Shown here piece by piece: positions 12,301 to 24,046 of a stretch of DNA of 64,000 nt. The stretch comes from Argentina anserina (taxonomy: Eukaryota; Streptophyta; Magnoliopsida; Rosales; Rosaceae). The stretch is from contig NC_065872.1 of the NCBI RefSeq assembly GCF_933775445.1, forward strand, positions 16,802,001 through 16,866,000, given 5' to 3'. Position 1 is the stretch's first letter; each line of letters begins with the position of its first letter. A model generated the notes under the pieces. It saw only the letters and a program-made list of their open reading frames with translations, had not been told where the DNA came from and searched no databases. The position numbers and the translations under genes are program-made.

Positions 12301-15300
12301 TACCTTTAGTTCATCAGCCTCACCCTCAAGCATGCTTCCATAACTACGGTGAATTTGGAAAGACTGATCAATTTGTAGGAATAGTTGCCACTTAGTCATG
12401 CTTATGGGACCTACTTCCAGATTCAGCGGTAATTCTTTCACTGTTTCATTAATTGGTATCAACTTGTCTCGAAGTAACCAAAATTCATTGAAGTAAACGG
12501 TTGGAAAATAATTTCCAGAATTAGGCTCCACATTTAAGTCTGCAAATCTAAAGTTAAGAAACCCAATGCTACAGATAAGCATGTACTACCCCAGATATAT
12601 TCATATATTAGAAGACTAAATCTAAGATGGGTAGTAGATATTGGTATGTGTCCTCTGTGTGTGAGCATGCACGTGCACATTGCAGAAATTTTGAACATGA
12701 AATGCAGTAACCAAGGGAAATATTCATTATGTATGTAGATGTTTCAAGTATGCATGCATGCAGTATTTGGATAAGCTATGTGCCTTGGGTATTTGCAGAT
12801 CTACAGATCCTCTAATATCTAATCATTGCACACATAATTCTACTTGTACATGCTTCTTTTTCTGTTCTGCAGAGAAACCAAATCAAATAACAAGTGCAAG
12901 TATCCAAAGTAGTTCTTATTAATCAGAGTATCGTCACAGCTGGAAATTTTACAATATGAAAAATACATTCAAGCTGATTCAGTTTGCTCTGGATACAATA
13001 AATGTGTCAGATGAATATTTTTCATAAAGCGATACCAACATATTAAAAAGAAAAAAACCTTTAAAACACATGCAGCAAAGAGAATGAACTATTTTGTTAC
13101 TTTATATCAGTATCGAAACCAATCACCCAGCATACTTCTTAGAAGACCAGACAAAAGTGACAGATCCCATCACAAACAGATCAGGGAAGGTAAAATTAGA
13201 AGGATACAAGGAGCAATATTTGGTGGAACAGTATTATGAGGGTATCTGCAGGGAAAAAAAGAAAGTGAGTGTCAGAAGTTTCATCCGAAAAAATGCTGGC
13301 GAAGAATCTTTTGTTTATTTGGTCTTTGCAATTCACTTAAATGAGTTTCCTGAACAAAGAGTTTGCATTGTCAACAATCAATGGCGCAGTTTATTGTCGG
13401 CAATTAAATGCTTTGCAAAGGGCATATCAGGGACGCAAAATAAGAATTCAAAGTCAAATTCAAAAACATGGTCTGATACCTTTCTTATCATAGTCTGATT
13501 CAGACATGCCAACACTTATTATTCAAACATTTTTGGAAAATGTTTACTCCCTACCGTAATATTTGGTGCTGATTCTGCTATTGTACCCTATTATTTGACT
13601 TTAATTACAGTTGAATGACTCGTGCTTTAATAGTTTCCATTTTTCTAACAAAACTAATAGACTCCTTCAATTAAACCAATATCACATAGGTTCAAAAATG
13701 AAAAACAAATCACCACCATGACATGGTCTAAGCTCTAAATGTACCAAATTAAATGTTGACCTAGGAAAAGAGAACTAAAGGGGTTACAATGATAAATTGT
13801 GTATTTAGACTTTTCAAGAAAGAATGAAAACAAAATAAAAACCAGATGTTGCAATACCAAGGAATGCAAAATTTTCAATTGAGACGAAAATTGAGAACTT
13901 ATCATAAATCCTGAAATTTGACGGCCACCAAAAATATTGATGTAAGGCACACAATCAGACACAAGTTAAACACACTTCAACGTAAAAGATAAAACTATAG
14001 CTAGTTGGCTACCACTCTTACATACAAAGAAACAAATTCCATAAGCACACAAAACCAAACTTTTATTGGGGGATTTTCTATCATAAACTTATCAATGATA
14101 TAGGAGCTTAGGCAAAATACAACATATATATAACACACGTTAAGCTAGGCTATTTTAACCCTGTAATTTCATAAGCAAGTTCCTAACCACTGAACAAAAC
14201 AGTATGTCAAGTACTTGCATAACCCAATACTGCACCTTCAGAAAACATACCGGGTAAAATCATCAACCAAATTGACAGTAATATTCGGTTTCCAGTATGA
14301 CACCCACTCCTCAGGACCATTATCCTCTGAATCACCTTGAATATCATCAACCACCTGAGGCAAGTTGGCTTCATTAGGACTTGAGAACATAGTATTGTGG
14401 AAAAGAATACAAATGACATTGATTTGAAGATGAATCATGTTCAATACAACCACTTAAAGGAGCAAAAAAAAAAAACATGCGTTCTCATTAAAGATGAAAT
14501 TTGACATCCCAGTGAACATTGTTTAAAGCGAGAAAATTAAAGTAATAGTACCAATCATAAATTTTAAACTTTTAAAAAATAAAAAACTAAACAATAAATT
14601 ATTTATGGTAAATACATGCATGTGGAGTACAGACTGAACCATCAGTTTGTATTATTCAAACGCTTTGACCATAACATAAATGGACTATAATTTTAATATC
14701 TAAACCAAATATAGCGTGAGATTTCCTCATTTAATGCACTAGCTATATTGGAACTCCCATCAAAGCACCACATAGACTTCTTGATGTGTATCCTAGACCA
14801 ACTGAGTCAGATCTCAAGTATTTTCCGCCAAACAGTAATCTAATATCCTCATTAGAAGATGCAACATAAACATCTACCCATAAAAATCCAGTATTGCAAT
14901 ATTACTTTCAGTGTAAGTATAGCTGACAAATGTTAACCAATTTCTCAAAAGTATTCCACCACTAAGAATAGACCAATACTCAAACATGTCCAACTCTGTC
15001 TATATTGATTCAGTTATCAATTAAATAGTCTAGTGTAATGAAAAATGTGGCATAGTGGTCTACTTTGGAGCATTTGCACTTACTGTCTAGTAGAATTGTT
15101 ATATAAAAAAATAATATAAAAAATCTTCTATTCAGCACTCCTTCCTTCTTCTTTAATGAATTTAATGATTAAGAAACATACTGGTAAAAAATCATATCAA
15201 AAATATAATTTTCTAGTCTGCAAGTTGCATACATATGTACAAAAAATAAAGATGGGGCAGAAATGCAAAGAAGAATTCTATGAATAGCCAGGAGATTTTC

Positions 15301-16598
15301 TCATCATTAACTACTTTTCTTGTCACTCTAGGTTACTGAATCCTTGTACCTGAGATTGGTAAACCAAGTTAAAGCCACATGCATCAAAAGTTATAGTTGA
15401 TACAAATATTATTATTTCCATCTTAGAAAGCTGTCGTACTATACAACAGACTACTGACCACCGCCATCAAGTTCTTGAAATTGCTAGAGACAGATACTTC
15501 AGAAGGTGAGGAAAAATAGAGCCTTCGAATAGCAAGGAAAAACAAAAGCTATTCTGTACCCAGTCCAATTGGGGAAAAAAAAACTAAAAATATAGGAGAG
15601 GAGATCTTCGAAAACAACATACAAGGTCCAGTGAATGAATAATCATAACCCAATTTAGAGAGATAGAAAGTAAAAAGGACACATGCCTCAGTAATTTTGA
15701 CATCCTCATCAGCGTCCTTTGAGTCCCCCAGCAAACTCCTCTTTTTACCAGCTTTCGACTTGGGCAAGTTTATCACAATGGCTGAGGATAAACAAAACAA
15801 TTATTAGATGGGCAAATTATTGTTTGGTACCAAATGTTTATATCTTAATCAATCATCACATAGGAAAAAAGATCATTTAATTTGACGTTTCCTTTAAAAA
15901 ATAACAGAAGCTTTGAGTGAACTTTACTCTGGGCCATCATCTTACCATGCGTCCTCCCAAACGCAGCCAGAGGCAGATACTCTGGATCATTCGGGTCGGC
16001 AGGATAACCCGAGCGTGCAAAGAAAACATGAGCATAGAGACTCCCATTGTGCATCAATGCCTGAAACACAAAACACACACATCTTCATAACCCCAAACAC
16101 ATTAACCTACTGTAAATTAGCTAGTGTACTATCCAACAACATAATGTATACCTCGGATGGATAATACTTCATGGAGAGAGTCCTGGTGCTCTCCGGCCCA
16201 TAGACAGCGTAAGGTATATTAGTTTCATGCCATATAAGCGCACTTTCGCTCCCGAATTCACTGAACTTCTCATGTTCAGTGATATAAAACCACATATCCT
16301 GACCAATTATCACAAATTAGATCAACTTGTTCATCGAAATTAAACCTAAACCCTAAGCCGGATCAGAAACTCGTACCAGAGGTTCGCCTTTGGGGAAGAT
16401 ATTGGAGATGAGCTGAGAAGGATCAGAGGACTTCTTGGAGGAGGAGGAGGAGAAGAATTTGGAAGCGAAGTACCAAATCACAGCCATCCTTATGATTCCG
16501 CCGATGCTCTGGCCAATCCCTCCTTGCTGCTGGCGTCCGCCTTGGACTTGCCCATCGGCTGCTGCTGCGGCGGCGGCGACGGGCGCTGGCTGGGCCAT
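9313..16598 (-). CDS. CLPTM1: CLPTM1 family multipass membrane protein
   Basis: Twelve exons on the minus strand: 16598-16377, 16298-16152, 16060-15946, 15781-15687, 14354-14251, 13245-13208, 12539-12304, 11959-11866, 11781-11591, 10501-10282, 10040-9873 and 9488-9313. The frame is continuous and gives 601 aa, the normal plant length. The N-terminus is Ala/Gln-rich, then an N-terminal hydrophobic anchor (RMAVIWYFASKFF, about residues 37-49). A large lumenal domain follows (WFYITEHEKFSEF; WKPNITVNLVDDFTRY; FNEFWLLRDKLIPIN). The C-terminal half has several membrane segments, including SQFIIFLYLLD, MKYLTYVLLFLVACSSIYSL and FIMMCPQLFINYKL. The tail ends EEKKTN. Animal CLPTM1 proteins are ER/Golgi membrane proteins that control trafficking of partner membrane proteins. 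A plant role is not established. Exon 6 is only 38 nt, and the intron after exon 4 has a GC donor. Confidence 0.94.
14355..15686 (-). other. GC-AG intron in the CLPTM1-family gene
   Basis: Exon 4 ends ...ATTACTGAG and the intron begins GCATGT. The only frame-preserving partner is the acceptor CTCAG before GTGGTTGATGAT. A GT donor three bases further on would break the frame. GC donors are a known minor class of U2 introns. Confidence 0.72.
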
Positions 16599-18440
16599 GG
16601 TGTGCTGAGATTTGGGAGAGGAGAGGAGAGAGAGAGAGAGAGGGGTAGCGATGAGATCGAAGAGAGGAGGAGGAAGATATTTGTAGTATTGTTTAAGTGG
16701 GTATTAGCTTTTGTGACGATCACAACCCAACTCCAAGTGGGAGACTCATTCACTCTCTCTCTCTCTTTCACTCTACAGTGTTTTACGGGAATCTCTCGCT
16801 TTCGAAAACTCGGCTGACGCCGAAGCCCAACATTTAGGAGAGCAGGGGAATTGAATATTTATCTTCTTTTTTCCAACTCACTGAAACTACAACCTTCAAG
16901 TCCGAACCATTTGGTCTTGTACATACTGTTTTAAGTGAGACTTTGCGAGTTCAATATGTGAAAAGCTAGTACAGCATTTGAGTTGTTTAATTGATGAAAT
17001 TAGAAAATTCGAACATTGAATATTTGCCTGACTCAAATCAATTAACTTGGTAAAATTGTCTGTATAATGCAAGTTTTACATAGGTGATGTTGACTTAGTG
17101 ATGGGAGGGGACGCTAGCAGAAACCGGAAGGCAGCCAAAACGTTCTAAAAACAGTGAAACAATAATCGGGTACGGCCAAGATGCTAAAACGGCCTGAGGT
17201 CCGTTTTCCAAAATTTAAGATCAAAATTCACAATGTAGTGCTATGTTTAAGGCAAATAAAATTCTCACGAGATCATCTTGCAAACAAGGAATGCGAGAAA
17301 TTTTAGTGAATATGCCAATCTTTAATACAACAGAAACAAGTTTCCAATTCCAATAGATGACTTAAGCTAAAGTCGAGTAAGAAACATGACAATGTCAATG
17401 TCATACTTAGTGAAAATTGATTGACTAAGCAAATTATGTAGCAACAAAAACTTGCATATCGAATCGAGCAGAGTTGTAGCCTGAGGCTCACAAAATTTGC
17501 TTACTTGAGAATGGAAGAATGTTACATTTCCATCTCCAAAGTTCCCTCAATATAAATAGATAAAGGTGCCGAAAAATGGTATGTGTTTCTTGGATGTGGA
17601 GCATGCATCAAGGTCAATTCTGGAAATACAACGTCATAGACAGTTATTGAATCACTTTAAGTGTATCGCATAAAATTTGCTATTATTCGGATCTTTTGTC
17701 AGTAAATAGTGCTGCTTCAGAGTAAAAGATTTCAACTCAAATAAATGAGTACGTAGACCTTGGGATTATTATTTATAGACATGAGTTTAAATAACATTCA
17801 AATAACAGTCGTGATGGCAACACATCCACAAGAAACAACGGTTATATAAATTTCAAATAAACGAAACAATTCAATATGTAACCGGAATGAAGGGTTGTGA
17901 TGTATATGGTCACAAAATAATCGATGCATATCGGCGATTCTCATGATCGCACCCAAAATAGCGGTGCACTCAGACGACCACACAAAATCAATTTCTTCCC
18001 TTTAAATAATAACGTGACTCCCCAGGACCGTCACACGAAAAACGTCGACCAAGAGGGGAATCATATCCCTCTTTGGTTTCATCGGCGTTGTAAGAAATGC
18101 CGGAAAAAAGACATGAAGAAGGCTAATAGCGCCCGATAATTTATATATATATATATATATATATATGTTCCAAAGCAGCAACTTTAAGAAAAACATACTT
18201 GTTGGTCTGTTAAATAGACAGTATATTATTAAATTGCTCTGCAAATTGATCTTTGTGCATAAAAGTTGCTTGATAAATTCCTTGTCTTGTTGATCTTCGT
18301 ACTGATGGCATAATAATCGCTTGAGTAACGTCCATCTCTGGCAGGCATGGCATCACAATGGTACGACGATTGATTATTTTTCCTATTACGAGCACTTAAA
18401 AACGTAGCTAGGGACTATACGTGCAAATAAAAGATGAAAT
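16599..18440. other. CLPTM1 5' region and intergenic sequence
   Basis: A GA-rich tract lies in the leader at about 16610-16645. The rest is AT-rich with no recognised gene. A (TA)n tract is at 18141-18167. No clear TATA box was picked out. Confidence 0.5.
18141..18167. repeat. (TA)n microsatellite
   Basis: About 13 TA units without interruption. Confidence 0.95.
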
Positions 18441-19314
18441 AAACAAATAGGAATAGAAGAGAAAATAAATAGGTTTTAAAGCCCAAGGGTCTATTGGGCT
18501 CGGCATGCCGTAGGCCCAAAAAGGGTTGCAAGGCTGGGTCGTGCGGGTTGGATCGGGCAGATCCAGGTCGGGAGATATGCGTTTTGCATAGATGCAGCGA
18601 TGGAGGAGACCTCCATGGATCGCCGGTCGGTGAGGCTTGACGTCGTCGGCGAGAAGAAAAGCTGGGATGACCGTGGCACCACACCTTATGTGGTCGGGAT
18701 TACTGACGGAGAATGGGCACCGGTGGCATCGGGGAGGCTCGATGAGGTTGAGGTTAATGACAGAGGAGGTCGAGCGACGTTGTTGGGTTGTCGTCGATAC
18801 ACAAGCTGGTTGGGCTAAACGGACCGGCTTCGGAGGAAGCAAGACAGGAGGTTGCCAGCGTGCAAAACAACCGACGTAGGTCAAGGAAGATGATGAGTGT
18901 CCACAGAAGAAATCTGGGTGCCCATAGTAATGTCGATTTCTGTATTTCTACTTTTGTAACAACTATTTGTCAGTTTTCGAGGCTAATTCCAGCAATGTCA
19001 AGAAGAACAAGGTTGCTGGAACATGGGATTTCAAGGCTATGGTTTTTTTTTTGTGGTGGCCTCATCGCTCAGACACTTTAGAACAAAGTGCATGATAACG
19101 TGTTGTAGGATAATAAAACGAGAACAATAACAACGTAATGGAACATAGCGTAACCGTTTATTGATTGATAATGAGGCATATATATAGGCATTACATAACT
19201 ATAATCTCATAGGATTCGGAGTCCTAATCTATTACAGAGATGCGAATCTATCTCTAACAGGAAACCTAATAAGGCTAAGACACACAAGGGTAAAATAGTA
19301 ATTTTTCCGGAACA
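18441..19314 (-). mobile_element. Truncated copia-type retroelement fragment (5' LTR side)
   Basis: An LTR-like segment at 19101-19314 begins TGTTGTAGG and ends CCGGAACA, so it has TG...CA ends. Beside it, GATAACG matches the leader just inside many plant copia LTRs when read on the minus strand. The sequence left of it shares GTGGTGGCC-type blocks with the copia element ending at 41700. The left part (18480-18880) is GC-rich and has no clear coding remnant. The rest of the element is missing. Confidence 0.6.
19101..19314 (-). repeat. Copia-type LTR, 214 bp
   Basis: It shares the blocks TTTATTGATTGATAATGAGG, GGAAACCTAA and GGCTAAGACACACA with the LTRs at 38013-38220 and 41493-41700. The terminal dinucleotides are TG and CA. 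Confidence 0.7.
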
Positions 19315-20370
19315 AAATGTCTAATATTCAATTATCATTATTATAATTATTTAAATATTTACATAAATAATATAAAATTATGTGTTTAGAATTTATCATA
19401 CTCGGGCCCTGTCGGGCCTAAAACAGGCTTTGATCGGGACCGGACCCGTGTCAGGCTCGGGCTTTTCGGCCCACTTGTCACCTCTAATTCTACGCTAGCT
19501 ACTTCCCCCTCCTAATGCTAAAAATATTTACTAGTAGTTATTAGTGATCCTCGTCGTCAATCTCATGTCCTAATGCTCTCATATGAAGACTCATATGTCT
19601 AAGGATGAACACATTATAGTAATAATTCACAAACTCTCATGACATTTTACTTGAATGCATGCTTCAAGAAATCTCGTCTATCTGATAAGTGATTTGGTCT
19701 CACAAGAGATCTAAAAGACGTATGTTCTTATAAGCTCCAAGATTTAGAGGCGAATTCTCCCATCTCATCAAACTTCTAACTCCAATAGGCATAACCAATC
19801 TCATCTTGCAACCTCAGTCTTGCTTCACTAATGTGGTACTAAACGCAACCAAAAGATCTTGGAGAGATACAAGAACATGAAGTATGTCTCCTTTTGTCAA
19901 TGGTTTTCATACTGGTTTTTATGCTTGTTTTTTCCCCTTTCATCGGCTAACTTCGTGTTCCCAACCACCTTGAATCATTACCATAAAGATTTGCGTAGTG
20001 GTTGAAACATACGTTTTCAGGAATTTTCAGCTTGAAAGTTAGGCCCAACAGAAAGAGATTTGTGGGCATACTCACCAAGTGAAGTTAGTGATCTCAATAT
20101 TTTCTCTTTCTGCAAGTTTGTCTTCTTTGATCTCGATGCTCTTTCAAGATTTGGATACTTATCTAAACTTCAAGAGTTTCGATCATCCGCTAAATCATGA
20201 CAAGTCATTGGTGGTTGCATTGCAATGTTTTGACTTTTCTAGTCTTAATATTCCCGAACCATAAGTTGCTTTCTCCTTGATCACCAACTGACTTCTTGAC
20301 CAATTGTGTGTAGAAACAAGTCTTGGCTTAAAATACTCATTGTTTATATTTGTAATGGTTAAGGATCTTC
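19315..20370. other. Repeat-derived sequence, no gene seen
   Basis: Contains a GC-richer block at about 19400-19480. From 19500 the style resembles the non-coding 3' region of the copia element at 38-40 kb (short pyrimidine-rich clusters such as CTTCCCCCTCC). No coding remnant was recognised. Confidence 0.35.
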
Positions 20371-20524
20371 TACAAACTCGCTTAACTAGATATCCATCGA
20401 AGTTCTCTGTACTTACATATGGAGTGCCGACATATCCACCATCTTTGTACAAACTCGCTTAACTAGATATCCATCGAAGTTCTCTGTACTTACATATGGA
20501 GTGCCGACATATCCACCATCTTTT
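20371..20524. repeat. Two tandem copies of a 77-bp unit
   Basis: TACAAACTCGCTTAACTAG starts at 20371 and again at 20448. The two 77-bp units are identical until their last base, so the duplication is recent. Neither strand holds a recognised gene here. Confidence 0.9.
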
Positions 20525-22144
20525 AAGAACTGATCAAATTTACACTTACTCAAAGGATACATGTTCCTAGAACGAAGTCAAAGCTTATGTACTGCATGAA
20601 CATTCGATAATATGTTAGCTGAATCTGTATATGCATTTTGATCACAAGGATCTAATGCAAGTGTTTCAACCACACGAATTTGTCAAAATCAGTATAGAAG
20701 CCAAATGAAAGTTTTCTTGCTCGCTGATCCCCATTGCGCAAAGAAGTTTTGATCACATCACTCCCCATATTATTCGAAGACAGACTCTCCTTAATCAACT
20801 ATATGTTGTGTTCTACTATATAGATTACATATATATTGTGTATTATTGTCTCCAATGGTCTTATTTGTTGAACTCTAAATCTCCAAGTTCAATTAGGAGT
20901 CCAAATCCAAGTTGAATGAGAAAAAGTGAATCCTTTTGGCATTAGAGTTGCTTTCCAAAGTTCTATTAGGAATCCAAGTCCACATTCAATTAGGAATTCA
21001 AATATTTATTATATAATTTAATTTGGAAAAATTGTAAATTATAAATTCATGATATATTTTACTAACCTCCAAACCATGTTTTGAGAAACCAATTTTTAGA
21101 CTAGGAGCATCACTAGATTGAAGTGTTGGTCGGCAACTACTCCTAAGGCATGACTTCAATCTGATCTGGTTGGGTGAGAGAAGAAGAAGGCTGGGCATTC
21201 ATGATTCAGGTTTTTCTGGTTGGGTCTGTGTCGTATTCCTTTTTCTATGCTCTCTCACTTGAGTTAGGCTTATGGTGTGTCTTTTAGGGAAGCAACACCT
21301 CTAACCTGTATTGTCACTAAATAAAGTTGTTCATTGGTTTGTAGAATTGAAACAATACACGATGGGTTTTTAGCGTCAAATTCTTTAAAATAGATGTTTT
21401 GATCTACGATCGTATAGGCTGGGGGTTGTTTTGCATTTCTAAAGTAGAATATTGAATTATCCGTTGTTTGGATTTAGTGTTTGAATTATGTTTTAGTTAG
21501 TTGAATAAAGAGCTCACACTTGTAGCTGACCTAGCAATATTTGGTCATTATGGCATAATACCAATGGAGTTATCCAATATTCCTCCAAAAAGAAAAATGT
21601 TATACATGAAATTCACTATCTAGAATTATCATTTATAGATATACTCCCTCTAAATCTTATTCATTAGATCAAAAAAGACAAATCAGCTAGAGGACGAAGG
21701 CAATGCCGACCATAAAACAATGAACACCATTACAAACGAGAAAGTTCCAAGCTAAGGATACAAAGTACAAAAGGAAGCCACTACAAGACCACAGTGCGTT
21801 GGCAAACTGTTCATGACCAAATGTAACAAGAAGCAAAGTTGTACGTAAAAGAACATGGAAGGTGGTGATCAACCACACCTATATATAAGATCGAGCTTAT
21901 GTTTTTCATTTTTCTCCTATTTTTTGTTCCTTTTTATACGGTTTGCAAGTCTACTAGTTTGTAAGTAGAATTTAAAATCAGAACATTATTACATTGAAAT
22001 TAAGGGTTGCTAAAAACATTAAAACAAAACGTCAACTTTAAAACATCTATGTATTTAAATAATTATTCTATGGGGTGGGGTGCTTATGGTTGTTTAACCC
22101 TCTTGCTTGCATGCACGCAATCATGTAGCACCTTCCCTAACAAA
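20525..22144. other. Intergenic, no gene seen
   Basis: AT-rich sequence with scattered short open frames and no family similarity that I can recognise. Confidence 0.5.
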
Positions 22145-22490
22145 TTGAATTTTGTTTTGTTTGTTCTCTCTTCGATTTCCAAGCCCCATATCGATGTATG
22201 TTTTTATGTCTCTTTGGACTATTTGGGTGGAGAGCAATAATAGTGTGGAAAGATGGCTCTTTGGTGCTCTTGCATGCAGCTGCATGGAGTTCGAATCGTT
22301 TGGTTGCAAACTAGCGATTACACCCAGAAAACAAAATGTTCGAACGGAAAAGAGACGTTAGGCTGTGAAGTGGGTGTTCCCACCCAGAGCTAGACTGAAG
22401 ATTAATGCCGACGATGCGTCCAAACATGAGGAATGTGGCGGTCTGGGACTTCTGGTGAATGAGAGATCTTTGGGTGGAGTATATATAATG
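22145..22490 (+). pseudogene. LINE-type RNase H region fragment
   Basis: One frame reads LWTIWVESNNSVERW, like the segment between the zf-RVT and RNase H parts of plant L1-type retroelements. After a stop it reads VKWVFPPRARLKINADDASKH and ECGGLGLLVNE, the start of an RNase H-like (RVT_3) domain. The match ends near 22490. It is a short broken remnant. Confidence 0.6.
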
Positions 22491-23113
22491 TGATCTATCA
22501 CGATTGTTAATTAGTACTACATTGTGAGGCTGAAGCATGTCAGGATAGTCAGATGGGCTACTGGTTTCCATCAAAGAGGCTTGGGGAGAGGTAGAGCCGT
22601 AGAGGTGGAGTGACTCTTCCATTTTATTCCCTATTCTGAGTAGCAATGTGTACACAGTATACTAAACTAGAAGGAGAAGAGGTCGTCGATTAGAAGAGAC
22701 AAAACCCATAAACCTTATCCGAAATATCAGAGGATAATTATCAAGCCTGGTTAAGGCTGAAAAGGGCGAGCTAGACCAGATGAAGAAAACTCAAAATAGA
22801 AAGAAATGACTGTACAAGTGATGCGTCAGTACCTTCGTGACTTGACGTCAGAAAGCGAAGAGTGAGCTATTTCTACGACCCAACAATCAGCCAGCACCAC
22901 TACGGCCATGGCCATCTAATGAAACTCCATCGCATTAAAATGACTCACAACCTCATCGTCAACTATGGCATCCACCATAAAATGGAAATCATCTGCTCTT
23001 TCCAGGCTACCACCGTCAACCTTCGCCAATTCCACTCCGATGACTACGTCGATTTTCTCTCCTCCGTCTCTCCCATTACCCTTAACATTATACACCATTT
23101 TTCTCGTTACAAG

Positions 23114-23294
23114 TGTTGAAAATGAGAGATCTCACATCTGAAATGTGACAAATAATATACAATTTATAAGTGGATGGATAATGCCCAATTGTACCGAGAT
23201 CTTTTGAGATTAAATCCAATACTTTAAAAGTGGTTAAGTTGAGACAATATCGATACATTGATGATCCACATACCACGTTTATCCATGTTCAACA
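23114..23294 (+). repeat. TRIM left LTR
   Basis: TG...CA ends. Aligns along its length with 23547-23727, with a modest number of substitutions. Confidence 0.92.
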
Positions 23295-23306
23295 TGGTAT
23301 CAAAGC
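23295..23306 (+). promoter_or_regulatory. Primer-binding site of the TRIM
   Basis: TGGTATCAAAGC matches the plant initiator-tRNA-Met binding site TGGTATCAGAGC with one change, and abuts the LTR end. Confidence 0.88.
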
Positions 23307-23546
23307 GGATCCCTATCCAATTACTTCTCATAACCGTATGAGGATTCCCCAAACATGTTGGACCTAAATTGGAGTTAATCGAATTTCATACCAAGTGTCT
23401 GTAGTGGGTCTTGGACTGTAGTGCAGATTCCCGAAATGGGAATTGGAGCAAACCACAAAATCACACATACCGATTTCCGATGGTGGGAATTGGACCGAAC
23501 GAATTACACGTGTAGACCTCAAAATTAGGTTGCACGTGAGGAGATG

Positions 23547-23727
23547 TGTTGAAGAGAGAGATCACACATCTGGAATGTGATAAATAATATACAACTTATA
23601 AGTGGATGAATAATACCTAATTGTACCGATGTCTTTTGAGATTAAAACCCAACACCTTAAATGTGATTAAGTTGTGACAGTATGGGTACATTGGTGATCC
23701 ACAGGCCCCCTTTGTCCCTGTGCAACA
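23547..23727 (+). repeat. TRIM right LTR
   Basis: TG...CA ends. Followed at once by the ACAAG target duplication. Confidence 0.92.
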
Positions 23728-23850
23728 ACAAGGAGCGCTTCAACATAGGTGATAAAGACTATCTCATGTTCCATGACCTTTTCGGCTTTTTCACGCCTCT
23801 TCCGGCGGCTCTCTCAGCACCGCTACCTGCTCAATCACGGAGATGCTAAT

Positions 23851-23912
23851 TGTCATTCGTGCGCACTATATTAATTCAAAAGTTCAAGTTTATAGTGCGC
23901 AAGACATTCGTG
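23851..23912. repeat. Small foldback with direct-repeat flanks
   Basis: GCGCACTATA and TATAGTGCGC form a perfect 10-bp stem with a loop of about 20 bases. CATTCGTG lies on both sides of the hairpin. Confidence 0.5.
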
Positions 23913-24002
23913 CCATTCATTTGCGAGTCCAATGGTCGATACTAAAGAACTTGGGGTTCATCAACTTCGTCTACAAACTCGCAGACTAATACTTTAAACC
24001 AA

Positions 24003-24046
24003 TGTTGTATGCAATTGCCTTCTGAGCGTCACATTGCTGCTTGATT
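24003..24046 (-). pseudogene. Possible remnant of the cysteine-rich peptide gene
   Basis: CAATGTTGTATGCAA followed by TGCCTTCTGAG resembles the 3' coding part of the peptide gene copy at 45754-45850. Only about 40 bases align, so this is weak. Confidence 0.3.

Larger units (their letters stand above)
23114..23727 (+). mobile_element. TRIM (terminal-repeat retrotransposon in miniature), complete
   Basis: Two 181-bp LTRs (23114-23294 and 23547-23727) both start TGTTGA and end CAACA. Directly after the left LTR is TGGTATCAAAGC, a primer-binding site for initiator methionine tRNA. A purine-rich tract (GTGAGGAGATG) precedes the right LTR. The 5-bp target duplication ACAAG (23109-23113 and 23728-23732) is perfect. 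The internal 252 bp has no coding capacity, so it depends on proteins from another element. It sits in an HDAC pseudogene. Confidence 0.93.
22858..23836 (+). pseudogene. Class I histone deacetylase fragment split by a TRIM
   Basis: The frame from 22862 shows the N-terminal class I HDAC pattern: SYFYDPTI, HYGHGHLMKLHRIKMTHNLI, then FHSDDYVDFLSSVSP. It is interrupted at 23114 by a 614-bp TRIM. After the TRIM, similarity resumes with RFNIGDK...FHDLFGFF, where HDA6/HDA19 read RFNVGEDCPVF. A frameshift follows near 23800 (a GGSLS-like remnant in another frame) and similarity stops. The metal-binding His/Asp residues of the catalytic core, found further on in real HDACs, are absent. It is a truncated copy, not a working enzyme. 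Confidence 0.8.

Noticed and set aside
15681..15687. A GT donor three bases downstream of the GC donor in CLPTM1 intron 4
   Set aside because: Using it breaks the frame with every acceptor that keeps the conserved WKPN exon.
18408..18884. A 158-codon minus-strand open frame
   Set aside because: It lies in the GC-rich internal part of a copia-like fragment, and overlapping frames in several phases are equally open. No family match.
22261..22310. A tRNA-like GTTCGAATCG block
   Set aside because: No acceptor stem or D-arm pairs around it. It lies in a LINE remnant.
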